Part shown: piece by piece, positions 1 to 8,905 of the stretch
How the letters are laid out: every line of letters starts with the position of its first letter
How positions within the stretch are numbered: the first letter of the stretch is position 1
DNA from: Prorocentrum cordatum
Lineage: Eukaryota; Sar; Dinophyceae; Prorocentrales; Prorocentraceae
Length of the DNA: 64,000 nucleotides
Reading direction: 5' to 3'
Assembly (NCBI GenBank): GCA_963575745.1
Contig: CAUYUJ010004335.1
Location: forward strand, 793,356-857,355
The notes under the pieces: model-generated
Databases searched by the model: none
The model's input: only the letters and a program-made list of their open reading frames with translations
What the model was told of the DNA's origin: nothing
Translations under genes and position numbers: made by a program

Positions 1-11
1 TCTGCAATTCG

Positions 12-2567
12 TTACACCCCTAGGCGATGCTCCTCAGGAGCCTGCCTTACCCTGTGGCCATCGTTCTCGACGTAGCTCGTCGTGAATGTCTCCCAAGGCG
101 TCCTTGGGGCCCAATTGCGGAACCGCTCGTTGTGCAGCAGGTCGCGGACGCGCACGAACTCGTCGTTGTTGTCCGCGATGTATATCCAGCATTTGGCGCA
201 GTAGCCCCGGCACCTGGGGCCCCACTGGCCGTCCTCCAGGTTGCGGCGCCACCACGTCGCGTAGTCCTCTGTCGTACGCGCCCGCTTGGCACGTGGAGGC
301 GTTGTTGGTCTGCGGCGGGCGTCGCCGCTCTGCCGCTGCGCGGCGGCCGCGCCGCGCGGCCCAGCGGGCATGTCATCCTGCGCGCCAGAGGCGCGGGGTC
401 CAGCGGCATCGCCATGGGCAGGGCGAGGCGGCGGCGGGCGCCGCGGCTGCTGCGGCTCCATGGCGCCATGTGTGTGTGAGGAGTGTGTGTTGGGGTCGTT
501 AGGGTCGGTTCTAACCCCTGAACTCACCCCCCTTGGATTGGCAGATCCCGCGGCAGGTTCGACGGAGGCCAGTTTGGCAAGCTTGCGCTGCGTGACCTTC
601 TCACAAGTTCCGTCCCCGCGGGGCGCAGCAATTGTGGCAAGGCCGCGCTCTTGCCTGGTGCCTCTGTCGAGTCTACCATCGTTCAGCCACCAGTTCCTGC
701 GACCAGCGAAGCCAAGCCTAACGCTGTGATCATAGATGTCACAAGCGTCGCGCATGTCATCGATGGTCCAGGCCTTTTTGCCAGTCTCAACGCGAGCGGC
801 AGTCATCTGGTGGCGGAAATGCGGGTCACTGAGGAAACGCTGTGCGACATTGCGAAAAGGGTGGTATAGAGGTCGCTGATCCTCAGCCTCGCCCATCATC
901 CTGCACATGTGCGCAGGAGGGGAGCCTGCGTCAAGCCACCTCTGATGCCTCTCCTCTGCCCTCTTCGCATGTTTCCTCAAGGTATCCTTCTCCTGGCCAA
1001 CCTTGGAGCGCTTGCCCATCATGTAGACGCGCGCTCCATCTGACATGTACCGGTTGACATCGTCCAGGGAGAGGTTCGCCTTGATCCAGTAGTTCAACTG
1101 CTGGAGGTACGCTAGGTCGCTCTCCGCGGCGCCACCTTGGCCTGTGGCACCTACAGAGACACTGTACTGCCAGCAGATATCACAAATTGCACCGTCACCC
1201 GTGACGATTCCCAGAGAAAGGAAACGATCGCAATTCCGACATCGCGCTATATCATGCTGGATCGCTTCAGGAGCCCCAGAAGTGACAAGATCCCTGAGAG
1301 ATCCCCAGCGGGTGGCGCCACCGTCAGTTGACGCAAGGCCACGACCGATTTGGTTCATTGCCTCACGATGGACCTCTGCGGTCGGACGGGAAGCGATCGA
1401 TCGGCCGACCCCCTCTATCTCGATCCTAGACAGCCTTTCTCCCAGTAGTCCTGCGTGCCCGGAGGTGTCGGTGTCCGCGGTGCCCATTTCACCATGCTGT
1501 ACGTTGTCCGTGCGAATGCGGGTGGCCTCTGCCTGCAAGATGGCCTCGTTATCGCCCACCTCGCGGTCAATGTTCTGCGTCTCGGCTATGATCTGTACCA
1601 TGGTCTCTTGGTCGGGAGCTGCCGAAGCGACGCTGCCTGGGTCCCGGGGGATATCCTGCTTGGCGCCTGGATCGTCTAGGTCAGGCGCAGCAGGCGTTTC
1701 CACCGGCTCCTTCCATACGGGGAAGCCTGGGTTGCCATGTGTCTTGATGCACTCTGTAAAGAAAGCGCGCAACGTATTGAGGGCAGGATGGTTCTGATAG
1801 ATAGTATCGTTGGTGAATTGATGCAGCTCCTTGATGCTGTCCAACAGTATGATTTGGTATACTTTGGAAATCCATTGAAATAGGCCCGCGGTCAATTCCT
1901 CAATGATCTCTGGGTCAAGGTAATATACCATCTTTGTGAAGAAACAATATGCACTGCATATTGGTAAGTCGCGTGCCCATTTATGGGTATGATCGTAATC
2001 CATTTGGTATGCGTCCGTTTTTGGACCGAATTGTATCTGAAATCGCAGGCATGACTCTATCCTGTCCACCACAAGGTCGGACCTGCCAGTGTGTAACTCA
2101 ATAATTTGTCTCACCTTTATCATTGGAGAGTCCACCAGTGGTTCCGATGTCCAGCGGTATACGCGGTGGTCGCAAGAGGATATAATACATGTAGTATGCT
2201 CCTCTGGGTCAGTGTCGACGATGACAGTGACTAGAGGATCGGTGGATTGGCCTGCGTCGTATCGGGGTCCCTCGTCGTCTGCCGTGGGGTCCTCGGCAGG
2301 TGTCGCCACCAGCTCGTCGGGACCGGGTGTCCGAGGAGCGGGGCCTCTGGTTGGCGTACGTGGGATGCGTGGTTTGTAAATGCTCGGCATGCCAAAATAT
2401 GGAAGATCACCTGTTTGTTTAAATTCATTGATCTGATCACTGCATGAGGACGGGCCCTGCAGTGCGACATTCAAGTGAACTGGGTTGATGATCGCACGTA
2501 CTGGCAAAGCGAAGATGACTCCCCTGAGGGGCATATTTTTTTGTCGCAACACCATATGTTTACCCAT
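12..2567 (-). CDS. C-terminal part of post-pol ORF with zinc-ribbon-like Cys pairs
   Basis: An open segment of 851 residues, the longest intact stretch of the post-pol region. Residues about 60-290 look globular. A Cys cluster CRNCDRFLSLGIVTGDGA then CDIC suggests a zinc ribbon or treble clef. After it comes a helical charged region (KRSKVGQEKDTLRKHAKRAE), a Pro/Arg/Ala-rich low-complexity stretch, and a Trp-rich end with CRGYCAKCW and NERFRNWAPRTPWETF. It stops at 12-14. The combination of zinc sites and basic stretches suggests nucleic-acid contact, but no family was identified. The edge of the window comes immediately after. Confidence 0.55.
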   Translation of the reverse strand: MGKHMVLRQKNMPLRGVIFALPVRAIINPVHLNVALQGPSSCSDQINEFKQTGDLPYFGMPSIYKPRIPRTPTRGPAPRTPGPDELVATPAEDPTADDEGPRYDAGQSTDPLVTVIVDTDPEEHTTCIISSCDHRVYRWTSEPLVDSPMIKVRQIIELHTGRSDLVVDRIESCLRFQIQFGPKTDAYQMDYDHTHKWARDLPICSAYCFFTKMVYYLDPEIIEELTAGLFQWISKVYQIILLDSIKELHQFTNDTIYQNHPALNTLRAFFTECIKTHGNPGFPVWKEPVETPAAPDLDDPGAKQDIPRDPGSVASAAPDQETMVQIIAETQNIDREVGDNEAILQAEATRIRTDNVQHGEMGTADTDTSGHAGLLGERLSRIEIEGVGRSIASRPTAEVHREAMNQIGRGLASTDGGATRWGSLRDLVTSGAPEAIQHDIARCRNCDRFLSLGIVTGDGAICDICWQYSVSVGATGQGGAAESDLAYLQQLNYWIKANLSLDDVNRYMSDGARVYMMGKRSKVGQEKDTLRKHAKRAEERHQRWLDAGSPPAHMCRMMGEAEDQRPLYHPFRNVAQRFLSDPHFRHQMTAARVETGKKAWTIDDMRDACDIYDHSVRLGFAGRRNWWLNDGRLDRGTRQERGLATIAAPRGDGTCEKVTQRKLAKLASVEPAAGSANPRGVSSGVRTDPNDPNTHSSHTHGAMEPQQPRRPPPPRPAHGDAAGPRASGAQDDMPAGPRGAAAAQRQSGDARRRPTTPPRAKRARTTEDYATWWRRNLEDGQWGPRCRGYCAKCWIYIADNNDEFVRVRDLLHNERFRNWAPRTPWETFTTSYVENDGHRVRQAPEEHRLGV

Positions 2568-2857
2568 CGTAAACCGTAGTTGAGGATAAGTATTTGCACT
2601 GCAAAGAACTTCTCGAAGACTCCGAAGTGTATGACTGGCCCATAAATATGGCCCTTGTTCATGCGGACCTTCGTGTTGTAGTTGCCCTTGGGGTAGTGAT
2701 TGTCATAGTGATAGCAATTGGTTGAACCCCAATTTTTGACGATAATGATGTCCCCCATGCGGACGTCGTTGAAGATAGGCCGTCGATCCCACTCTTTCTG
2801 TGTAATATTTGCTGTAATGGGTCGGAGAGCCCCTCTGCAATGTGACATAGCGATCAA
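2471..2857 (-). CDS. Post-pol ORF, short segment before frameshift
   Basis: The same frame continues after the TAA at 2861 (WLIAMSHCRGALRP...). About 100 residues look genuine (EWDRRPIFNDVRMGDIIIV, GHIYGPVIHFGVFEKFF). Near 2560 the sense passes to the next segment's frame, where VLRQKNMPLRGVIFALP reads more naturally. No domain recognised. Confidence 0.45.
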   Translation of the reverse strand: MIAMSHCRGALRPITANITQKEWDRRPIFNDVRMGDIIIVKNWGSTNCYHYDNHYPKGNYNTKVRMNKGHIYGPVIHFGVFEKFFAVQILILNYGLRWVNIWCCDKKICPSGESSSLCQYVRSSTQFT

Positions 2858-2860
2858 CCA

Positions 2861-4603
2861 TTATTTATCCTGCGCGTTGTGCTCGCAACTGCTGACCATG
2901 TTACCGACGATGGCCTCATCCAAGGCGTCGGCGTCAGCTGTATGGCCAGCAGGGTTCGCCCCCAGCGGAGGGGCGATGGGTTGCTGGGCCGATGATGCTG
3001 AGGCGGGCTGTGTCTGTGGCTGCTGAGCCGTGTCGCAGGCCTTGACAGTTGGGGCAATCCCAGGAGGATCATCAATTGTGTCTGTTCCAGGAGGGACCGC
3101 GCTGATCTCGCATTTGCTCAATGGTTGTCTCGGAGCCAGCGGCGGGTAGTCCCACATGGGGCCCATTTCTGGCCACAACTGCTTGCCACACTCGCGGTAT
3201 GGTGTGAGACGGCGAATGGCGAGTATTGCAGCAGCTGGAACCACGTCCTCAGTCATAATAGCGCCCTCTGCTCCCAGCCAAAATCTGCATCCAGCCTTCG
3301 TGGCAATTTGCATGTCGATGACGAGCTCCACCTCATTCTTGTAGTGCTTGAACTTGTACGTTTGGACCGAGGTGTGAGGGTTCTTTTTGGCGATGTGCAC
3401 GTAGGTGCTGGAACTGTAGAATGCCTCCGAGCGTTGTGATCCTCTTTCACGTTTGTCTCTCTGAGACTGATCGACATAGCCTGGAATAATCCCTGACTTG
3501 AGGATGCTTCGCCAGGCACGAAGTGTCGTGCCGTGGTGGAGGTATTTGACGTCTGTACATTGTAAGCTCTCCCAGACCATATTCCATGGTTTGGAGAGTG
3601 GGTTGACGCAGCTGTGGCCTCCAACGCATCTGATAGCGATAACGCTGTTCCAATCGAAACAGCTGAGATCGCTCCCGCCAGGGACTGGTTTGGCATATAT
3701 CTCAATCCGGTTCTTCCCCGGGTCAATGTGCTTCTGGGACGCACGAATGACGAAAATCGGATAGTAATCAGTCCAGCACCCATATCCGTCTGGTTCACCG
3801 TCTTTGCGAAAGTGTGCTATGGCCGCCTCGGTGGATGGTCCGTTGCGAGGTCCACGACGCTCTTGAAATTTCCAGCGAACCATGTCCCGAAATGATTTCC
3901 AATGGCTGGGAATATTCCAGGATTGCTGCGCCATGTTCGACCATATGTTGACCCGTCGGTCAAGAAATTGGTCGATATGGAACTTTGTGTAGTGGATCTC
4001 ATGGCGAAGCATTGTCGTGATATCCTTGCGCATGAAAGTAGGATCTCCAAGCCACTCATCAAGCAGCTCGGGTCCGTAGCGTACCTCGTCGTATGGCGGT
4101 AGCGAGATCCATTTCCATTCTGGGAAACAGCCAGACTCAGCAATGTCAGGCGCATGGGCGATCACACAATCGTCGTATGTCAATTGGCATGCCCAATCAT
4201 CGTCCTTTAAGCAATACGTGCCATTTGTTGCGGGCGTGCCCCGCAACGGAGGAGGTACGTATGGATGGTCATCCACCTGACCTGCTTGAAGCTTGTACTC
4301 ACGAGGAGTGCACGCATTGTCGAATGTAGGGATCTGGCTTGTGTCCTCATGGGATGATCGCTCGCAGCAGTCTTGCCACGACAGTATGTATACCGTATCC
4401 GATTGCTGACCAGGTGAAGGCGCATCGTCAGCAGGAATTGCTTCCAGCTCCGCATCCACATCAGTGTCCTCGTCGGGGAGCGGGGCTGACGCGGCGGTCG
4501 GAAGCGGGCCTGGTGGCAATGGGTCAGCAGGCGTGCTAATCGGAAGCGGACCTGGTGGCAATGGCTCGGGGAGCGCGACGATCGGGAGCGGACCTGGCGG
4601 CAA
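2861..4603 (-). CDS. Post-pol ORF segment with Tpt1/KptA-like (RNA 2'-phosphotransferase) domain
   Basis: Residues 1-45 are a proline-rich repeat. A region with LRHEIHY (residues 199-205) follows; this could correspond to the Arg-His of the Tpt1 N-lobe. The C-lobe signature is clear in order: AIRCVGGHS (323-331, cf. IRAxQGHS), YLHHGTTLRAW with SILKSGI (354-372, cf. YHGT...I...GL), YSSSTYVHIA (396-405, cf. RxHVHL), and VELVIDMQIATKAGCRFW followed by GAEGAIMTEDVVP (425-456, cf. G-x-F-y-x-S-x-N-G-V-x-L-T). Tpt1/KptA enzymes use NAD+ to remove an internal RNA 2'-phosphate and can ADP-ribosylate nucleic-acid ends. The Arg of the G-x-R-x-G strand is not obvious (Lys/His-rich here), and the final Asn-Gly is Glu-Gly, so activity is uncertain. 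It could be another ADP-ribosyltransferase-fold enzyme. Confidence 0.6.
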   Translation of the reverse strand: MPPGPLPIVALPEPLPPGPLPISTPADPLPPGPLPTAASAPLPDEDTDVDAELEAIPADDAPSPGQQSDTVYILSWQDCCERSSHEDTSQIPTFDNACTPREYKLQAGQVDDHPYVPPPLRGTPATNGTYCLKDDDWACQLTYDDCVIAHAPDIAESGCFPEWKWISLPPYDEVRYGPELLDEWLGDPTFMRKDITTMLRHEIHYTKFHIDQFLDRRVNIWSNMAQQSWNIPSHWKSFRDMVRWKFQERRGPRNGPSTEAAIAHFRKDGEPDGYGCWTDYYPIFVIRASQKHIDPGKNRIEIYAKPVPGGSDLSCFDWNSVIAIRCVGGHSCVNPLSKPWNMVWESLQCTDVKYLHHGTTLRAWRSILKSGIIPGYVDQSQRDKRERGSQRSEAFYSSSTYVHIAKKNPHTSVQTYKFKHYKNEVELVIDMQIATKAGCRFWLGAEGAIMTEDVVPAAAILAIRRLTPYRECGKQLWPEMGPMWDYPPLAPRQPLSKCEISAVPPGTDTIDDPPGIAPTVKACDTAQQPQTQPASASSAQQPIAPPLGANPAGHTADADALDEAIVGNMVSSCEHNAQDK

Positions 4604-4632
4604 TGGCTCAGGCAGCGGGCCTGGCGGCAGTG
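4495..4632 (-). repeat. Proline-rich tandem repeat in the Tpt1-like ORF
   Basis: About four copies of a 36-54 bp unit encode PLPPGPLP separated by short variable linkers (IVALPE, ISTPAD, TAASA). At DNA level the unit is visible on the plus strand as repeated CCTGGTGGCAATGG or CCTGGCGGCAATGG. It likely forms an extended linker between the third segment and the Tpt1-like domain. Confidence 0.75.
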
Positions 4633-4642
4633 GCTGCCTGTC

Positions 4643-6028
4643 CTAACTGTGCTCCTCACTGTGCTGGTGTGTCCCAGCTGCCGCGGAGCCGTCGGGTGGC
4701 GCTGCGGCGAAGACAGTGGTCGGAGCGTCGGCCGTGAGCCCCATGGCGCTGCGATCCAAGGCATTCTGTGTGTCGAAGCCTTTGCATGCCGTAAGGGTAT
4801 CTGAGTTGTCAATGCGAGGACCGATGCGATGGGAGCTCAATCTGTTGCGCTCTGCAATGAGGCGTGATTTCGTCGTGCCGTCATCACCTGCAATGTCGTT
4901 AATCTGGAGCAGGAACTGTTCGTAGACAACCCAAGTAACAGCGTGTGCATCCTTGGTGTCCTTCACTATTTGGGTGTGAAAAAACTCCTCTTTCTCGTCT
5001 GACTCCCAAGATGCCCACGCACCCGGGTAGTCGTTGATCAGGAGAAGAAGCTGGTTGAACAGCTCTTTGTATGCCTCACCATATGGATCACCAGCATGAA
5101 TGGATTTCGTCGGATCTGGTGCTGGTGGCTCGTTTGCGAGTCCAGGGGTAGGCATATATGGATCGCTTGTTGCCAACGGCATCGATTTCGGCAACGTACC
5201 ACTGGCACATGAAGCCATCCATGCACAATGGGCCATCTCCCCTGCGGTCTGAGTCATCAGCGTCGTGCGGCTGAGGTGCCTTTTCCATTCATTAATCATT
5301 TTCTTACGAAAGTGAAGAGCATACATAATCTCTTTGGCTTGTGTGTAGGCCTGTGAACCCGTGACTGCTGTCAGGAGAGGAGGTCTGAATGGATATGGCC
5401 GTGATGGTAATGATTGGACCAATGCACAGAAATTGCGATAGCATACTTCATCACAAAACTGAGACGTCATCATCGCCAGATTGTGATTATTCTGCTTTGA
5501 ATGCCAAGCCGTAGGCGTGACTCTGTCGTACGCATCAACCCAGTGGTCTGAGGGAAGTACCGTAATTCCACGACTTTGCATAGTCCTGGTCAGGTCGCCC
5601 GTGTGATGGTCGAAGTTAGGGTGTACGCCCCATTGTGCCGCTTTGCCTGGCCCCATGGCGGTGGGGCAACGGAAGTATTGCACCGCGCCGATGAAGCGTG
5701 GCAGGTCCACTTTCACGTGTGCTGGCATAAGCGTCGGGACGCCGTCCTGGCACTCCATCTTCATGAGCTCGCGCACATTGGTGGGAGCGCGATCCTGATG
5801 GCGACGGGTGCCCAACCAGTTCTGACCATGATTAGCGCAAGCAATGTCGTTTGCGCTCCAGACCTCCATGGCGTTGATACCCCTGCTGCGGTGTATTTGT
5901 TTCACGTGTGCAGGAAAGACGTTAGCCCAATAGTCCCATATGACTTCATTCAATTTACGCCACTCAGTTATTGAATGATTGTCATCCATCAGCGACAGGC
6001 CTCTGGCCTTGCAAATCAAGATGATCAT
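4643..6028 (-). CDS. Post-pol ORF, third segment, unknown function
   Basis: The segment is in the same frame as the one before, past a single TAG. About 460 residues, mostly soluble and mixed in composition (EWRKLNEVIWDYWANVFP, FRKKMINEWKRHLSR, KELFNQLLLLINDYPGAW), with an acidic Ala/Pro-rich end. No catalytic motif, signal peptide or membrane span can be seen. It ends at a TAG at 4643, again with direct in-frame continuation. Function unknown. Confidence 0.5.
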   Translation of the reverse strand: MIILICKARGLSLMDDNHSITEWRKLNEVIWDYWANVFPAHVKQIHRSRGINAMEVWSANDIACANHGQNWLGTRRHQDRAPTNVRELMKMECQDGVPTLMPAHVKVDLPRFIGAVQYFRCPTAMGPGKAAQWGVHPNFDHHTGDLTRTMQSRGITVLPSDHWVDAYDRVTPTAWHSKQNNHNLAMMTSQFCDEVCYRNFCALVQSLPSRPYPFRPPLLTAVTGSQAYTQAKEIMYALHFRKKMINEWKRHLSRTTLMTQTAGEMAHCAWMASCASGTLPKSMPLATSDPYMPTPGLANEPPAPDPTKSIHAGDPYGEAYKELFNQLLLLINDYPGAWASWESDEKEEFFHTQIVKDTKDAHAVTWVVYEQFLLQINDIAGDDGTTKSRLIAERNRLSSHRIGPRIDNSDTLTACKGFDTQNALDRSAMGLTADAPTTVFAAAPPDGSAAAGTHQHSEEHS

Positions 6029-6058
6029 GTTTCGCTGTTCGAGTGTTGACTCGAACTG

Positions 6059-7132
6059 CTACTCGAGAATAGCTGCGATACGGTTGTCCTGTGCCTGGGC
6101 GGGCTGCTCGCGGAAATGTGCCATATCGCAGCGGGTGTCTCCACCAGCCTCTGGCAATCGAATGCAATCCTGGCCAATCGGTGCGTCGTTTTGTTTGAAC
6201 CATTCTTTGTAATTGCCAAAGGAGAATGCCCACATCATGATGCCGTCGCGGATAGATGTCGACAAATGCTCGAGGGCGGCGCCGCCCATGTATTCTGCAC
6301 GGTTGAGGCGCGGCACGAAGAGAGGTACAAGGCCATCATTGGACGCCCTTGCGAGGGCATCTCGCTGCTGTGGGCTGTTGAGCTCGTCGATGCCGTACCC
6401 TGGGTACTTCTTGTGTGGGGCGGATTTGGAACCTTTCTTGTGGTGCATGATCCACGTAAAATCCGCGTACAAATTTGCCCATGTGTATGCATGCCCTGAC
6501 GGGCCGAAGGCATGGTGAAGGAGAAGTCCCAAGTCCTCCTGTATGATCCCAGGCCATCCGCTGTCTGAAAGAAGAGCGGAAACCAATCGACCACCACAAA
6601 ACGCGCAATATTTTGCCTGTGCCAGCTCGAGCGGATCTATGGCTGCTCCTGGGGTAAGACCTGGGTCCTCCACGGGGGGCGCTTCTCCGGCGAGCACAGC
6701 TCCCTCCTCGAATGGCTGCCAATGGCTTTCGCCATGCTCTGATAGGGTTCCCCAGCCGTCATGGTGACCAGATGGCGTTGCCACCGTCTTGGGGCTTGAG
6801 CCGATTCCTCCAAACCCTTCGCGCGTAGTCTGCCACGTGCTGAGCTTGCGGCGGAATGTGCTTGTCTGGTGGATATCGGAGAATGCCCTCGTTTCGGTGA
6901 CGAGATGGTCCTCGACGATGTGGCCGAGGTGTCCCGCCGTGTCCGATGTCCTGGCCACACCAGGTGGACGCACGGGTAGTTTGATCGCAGCGCGATCAAG
7001 ATTCGGAGCGTAGCTGGGGGTGGATAAACCGTGGCCCGTGGCTGTACACATCTGGAGGCGCACAAAGTCCCTCCTTGTACACCTGATTTGTATCTTGGAC
7101 GCTGTCCTCCGGATATTGCCCAAGAAATGCAC
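6059..7132 (-). CDS. Post-pol ORF, second segment, unknown function
   Basis: The real part begins near 7020 after the frameshift; sequence before that duplicates the previous frame. It includes a Cys pair (YCAFCGGRLVSALL) and a long globular stretch with many Trp and His (WANLYADFTWIMHHKK, MMWAFSFGNYKEWFKQ). It ends at a TAG at 6059 and the same frame goes on at once (QFESTLEQRN). No family recognised. Confidence 0.5.
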   Translation of the reverse strand: MHFLGNIRRTASKIQIRCTRRDFVRLQMCTATGHGLSTPSYAPNLDRAAIKLPVRPPGVARTSDTAGHLGHIVEDHLVTETRAFSDIHQTSTFRRKLSTWQTTREGFGGIGSSPKTVATPSGHHDGWGTLSEHGESHWQPFEEGAVLAGEAPPVEDPGLTPGAAIDPLELAQAKYCAFCGGRLVSALLSDSGWPGIIQEDLGLLLHHAFGPSGHAYTWANLYADFTWIMHHKKGSKSAPHKKYPGYGIDELNSPQQRDALARASNDGLVPLFVPRLNRAEYMGGAALEHLSTSIRDGIMMWAFSFGNYKEWFKQNDAPIGQDCIRLPEAGGDTRCDMAHFREQPAQAQDNRIAAILE

Positions 7133-7664
7133 TGCCCACTTTTGACCAGTCGTTGTGCATCATCACCCACTCTGCTTTCAACACCACCGTCGCAAGTTCC
7201 ATTGGTGGGCACTTGCGGTGTGAATGAGGAATCACAGCATGCAAGAGATCATGTAAGCCACGAGTGTTTTCTTGGACGGACGTGTTGCGCGTGAAGAGGC
7301 CGGAGATCATGCACATGGCCTTCATGAGTGACATCCACGGTGTGGCCGTGGTCGCACTGTATTCATAGCGGGCGTTGCCGCCGACTCCACCAATAGCTTG
7401 GCCGATACAACCCGTCACGTCGATGGACGCGGAGCGGGTAACCTCGACAATGGCGGACTCGTCGGGCGCTCGTAGATCATATTCTGCACTATGATCGAAG
7501 CGCAGATGATGTACGTAGATGAAGCCATCCTCGGGATCGCGAGGGCGACCCGTCTGAGCGTGGAACGTGAAGCCCACGCGGTCGTTGTCCGTGGCGTTCG
7601 GGTCGTGGTTGGCGTCGCAGGCGATGGCCCAGCCGTTGAGGTGGAGCGGCGACGCCTGGTCCAT
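6996..7664 (-). CDS. Start of long post-pol ORF, unknown function
   Basis: The ATG at 7662-7664 (MDQASPLHLNG) was chosen because the open frame upstream of it is low-complexity Arg/Pro/Ser. The following 200 residues look like a real globular protein (GWAIACDANHDPN, GFIYVHHLRFDHSAEYDL, VVLKAEWVMMHNDW). The frame ends at 6996, but homologous-looking reading passes into the next frame around 7020. The domain was not recognised. Its place directly after pol on the same strand corresponds to that of env-like ORFs in some retroelements, but no signal peptide or membrane segment is evident. Confidence 0.5.
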   Translation of the reverse strand: MDQASPLHLNGWAIACDANHDPNATDNDRVGFTFHAQTGRPRDPEDGFIYVHHLRFDHSAEYDLRAPDESAIVEVTRSASIDVTGCIGQAIGGVGGNARYEYSATTATPWMSLMKAMCMISGLFTRNTSVQENTRGLHDLLHAVIPHSHRKCPPMELATVVLKAEWVMMHNDWSKVGSAFLGQYPEDSVQDTNQVYKEGLCAPPDVYSHGPRFIHPQLRSES

Positions 7665-8163
7665 CTCGGGAATGGGGGGATCGGGGTTAGAACCGATCTC
7701 TCGTGATTGAGTCTCGCGCACACAGAGCAAGATGCTGGCAAGCTTCGTCGCTCGAGTGGTAAAACAGCTGCGGCGTGATCGTATAATAAGTGTCCTAGAC
7801 CTCTCTGTACCATGCGATGGCGGTGAAGGATGACGAGGGTGTCTACCGTGCGGTGAGCGAGCCCTCGCTCGGGGTGTTCGCGAATCGGTAGCCGCCGCAG
7901 GAGCGCCGATATGGTGCATGCATGCACATACTCCCTCGTGATTGGCCTGTCCAACACACATGAATCCGCATTATGACCCTGTTTCGCCCGATGTTTCTTC
8001 GTCGGTAAGTAATATCTTACACATTTCCAGACATCCATCCAATTTTGGAGGTTCTGCGACATGAGGTAAACCATCGGGCCTCCGAGGCCCTCGTAGTGGT
8101 CACCATGGATTCTTTGGGGCACACTGCAAAGGGGCAACTGGGAGGATGAGCGAGTGTTCCAAT
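7665..8163 (-). pseudogene. Post-RNase H tail of pol and spacer
   Basis: After LLEGSIGTLAH the original frame runs on to a stop at 8017, but another frame (about 8137 to 7950) gives more protein-like sequence (GDHYEGLGGPMVYLM, NLQNWMDVWKCVRYYLP), so a frameshift near 8120 is likely. Nothing recognisable lies between about 7950 and the ATG at 7664; it may be a spacer or internal leader for the downstream ORF. Confidence 0.4.
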
Positions 8164-8905
8164 AGATCCCTCCAGAAGGTCTGCTTTCTTTGGCTCAAAA
8201 TGTTTAGTCATCATATCTGCAACTTGTTCTTTTGCACCTGCATACTTGAGCTCAATGTGTTCAAATCGACATGTCTCACATATCCAATCCAAATTACTAC
8301 GATGAGTACGATGAAGGTGACAAAGTGCTGGTGTACGTCTCTTTTGGGCAATCTTGATCACGGCCTGGTTGTCCTCGAGGACGATGAGATGCACTTTGCG
8401 AGAGCTGCTCTCCTGAGCAGGCTCTGGGTCCACGTGCAGCACGGTACCCTCATGGGATATCGTGCGCCTCTTAGGAGGCGTAGGTAGCTCCGTCCTCAGC
8501 GGTAGCTGCCTACGGCTAGGAGAAGATCCCCGGGCAGGGGATGCCTTGCGAGGCGATGGCTTACGCCTCTTCTTTCTGGCGGCCAGTGTCGGACATATCG
8601 CCGTAGCGGCGCGCCCCAGGCAGCCCAGGCATGTAGTCTTCTCTTTGCAGGTGTTGGCAACCTCCACCACGGCCTCCCAGGAATGAGAGTAGTGGTAATC
8701 CCTCCAGTCGTGACGCCGAGTCAAGAGCAATGATCTCGGACTCTGTGGATGAGTGCGATACGACCGTTTGTTTCTTGCACACGGCGTTGACGGGGAAGAA
8801 CGTGTTGGGTCCAACCAGCGCCGCGAAGACGCCGGTAGTGGACTTGGAGGAGGTAATGCAATCGGCGAACGAGGCGTCAGTGAAGAGCATGATGGATAGC
8901 TTATC
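8164..8905 (-). pseudogene. Copia RNase H, frameshifted
   Basis: The first part (8905 to about 8690) has LFTDASFAD and STESEIIALD with the first Asp and the Glu of RNase H. Between about 8700 and 8679 the frame changes. The second part continues with WEAVVEVANTC, a basic Ser/Pro insert, then VLEDNQAVIKIA (third acidic residue, near 8373) and HIELKYAGAKEQVADMMTKHF, the standard end of copia pol. All catalytic acids can be found, but no single frame contains them. Confidence 0.8.

Noticed and set aside
8180-8200. TTTGGCTCAAAATG as a relic of the dinoflagellate spliced leader
   Set aside because: Only nine bases match the leader end and the site lies inside the pol coding region on the other strand.
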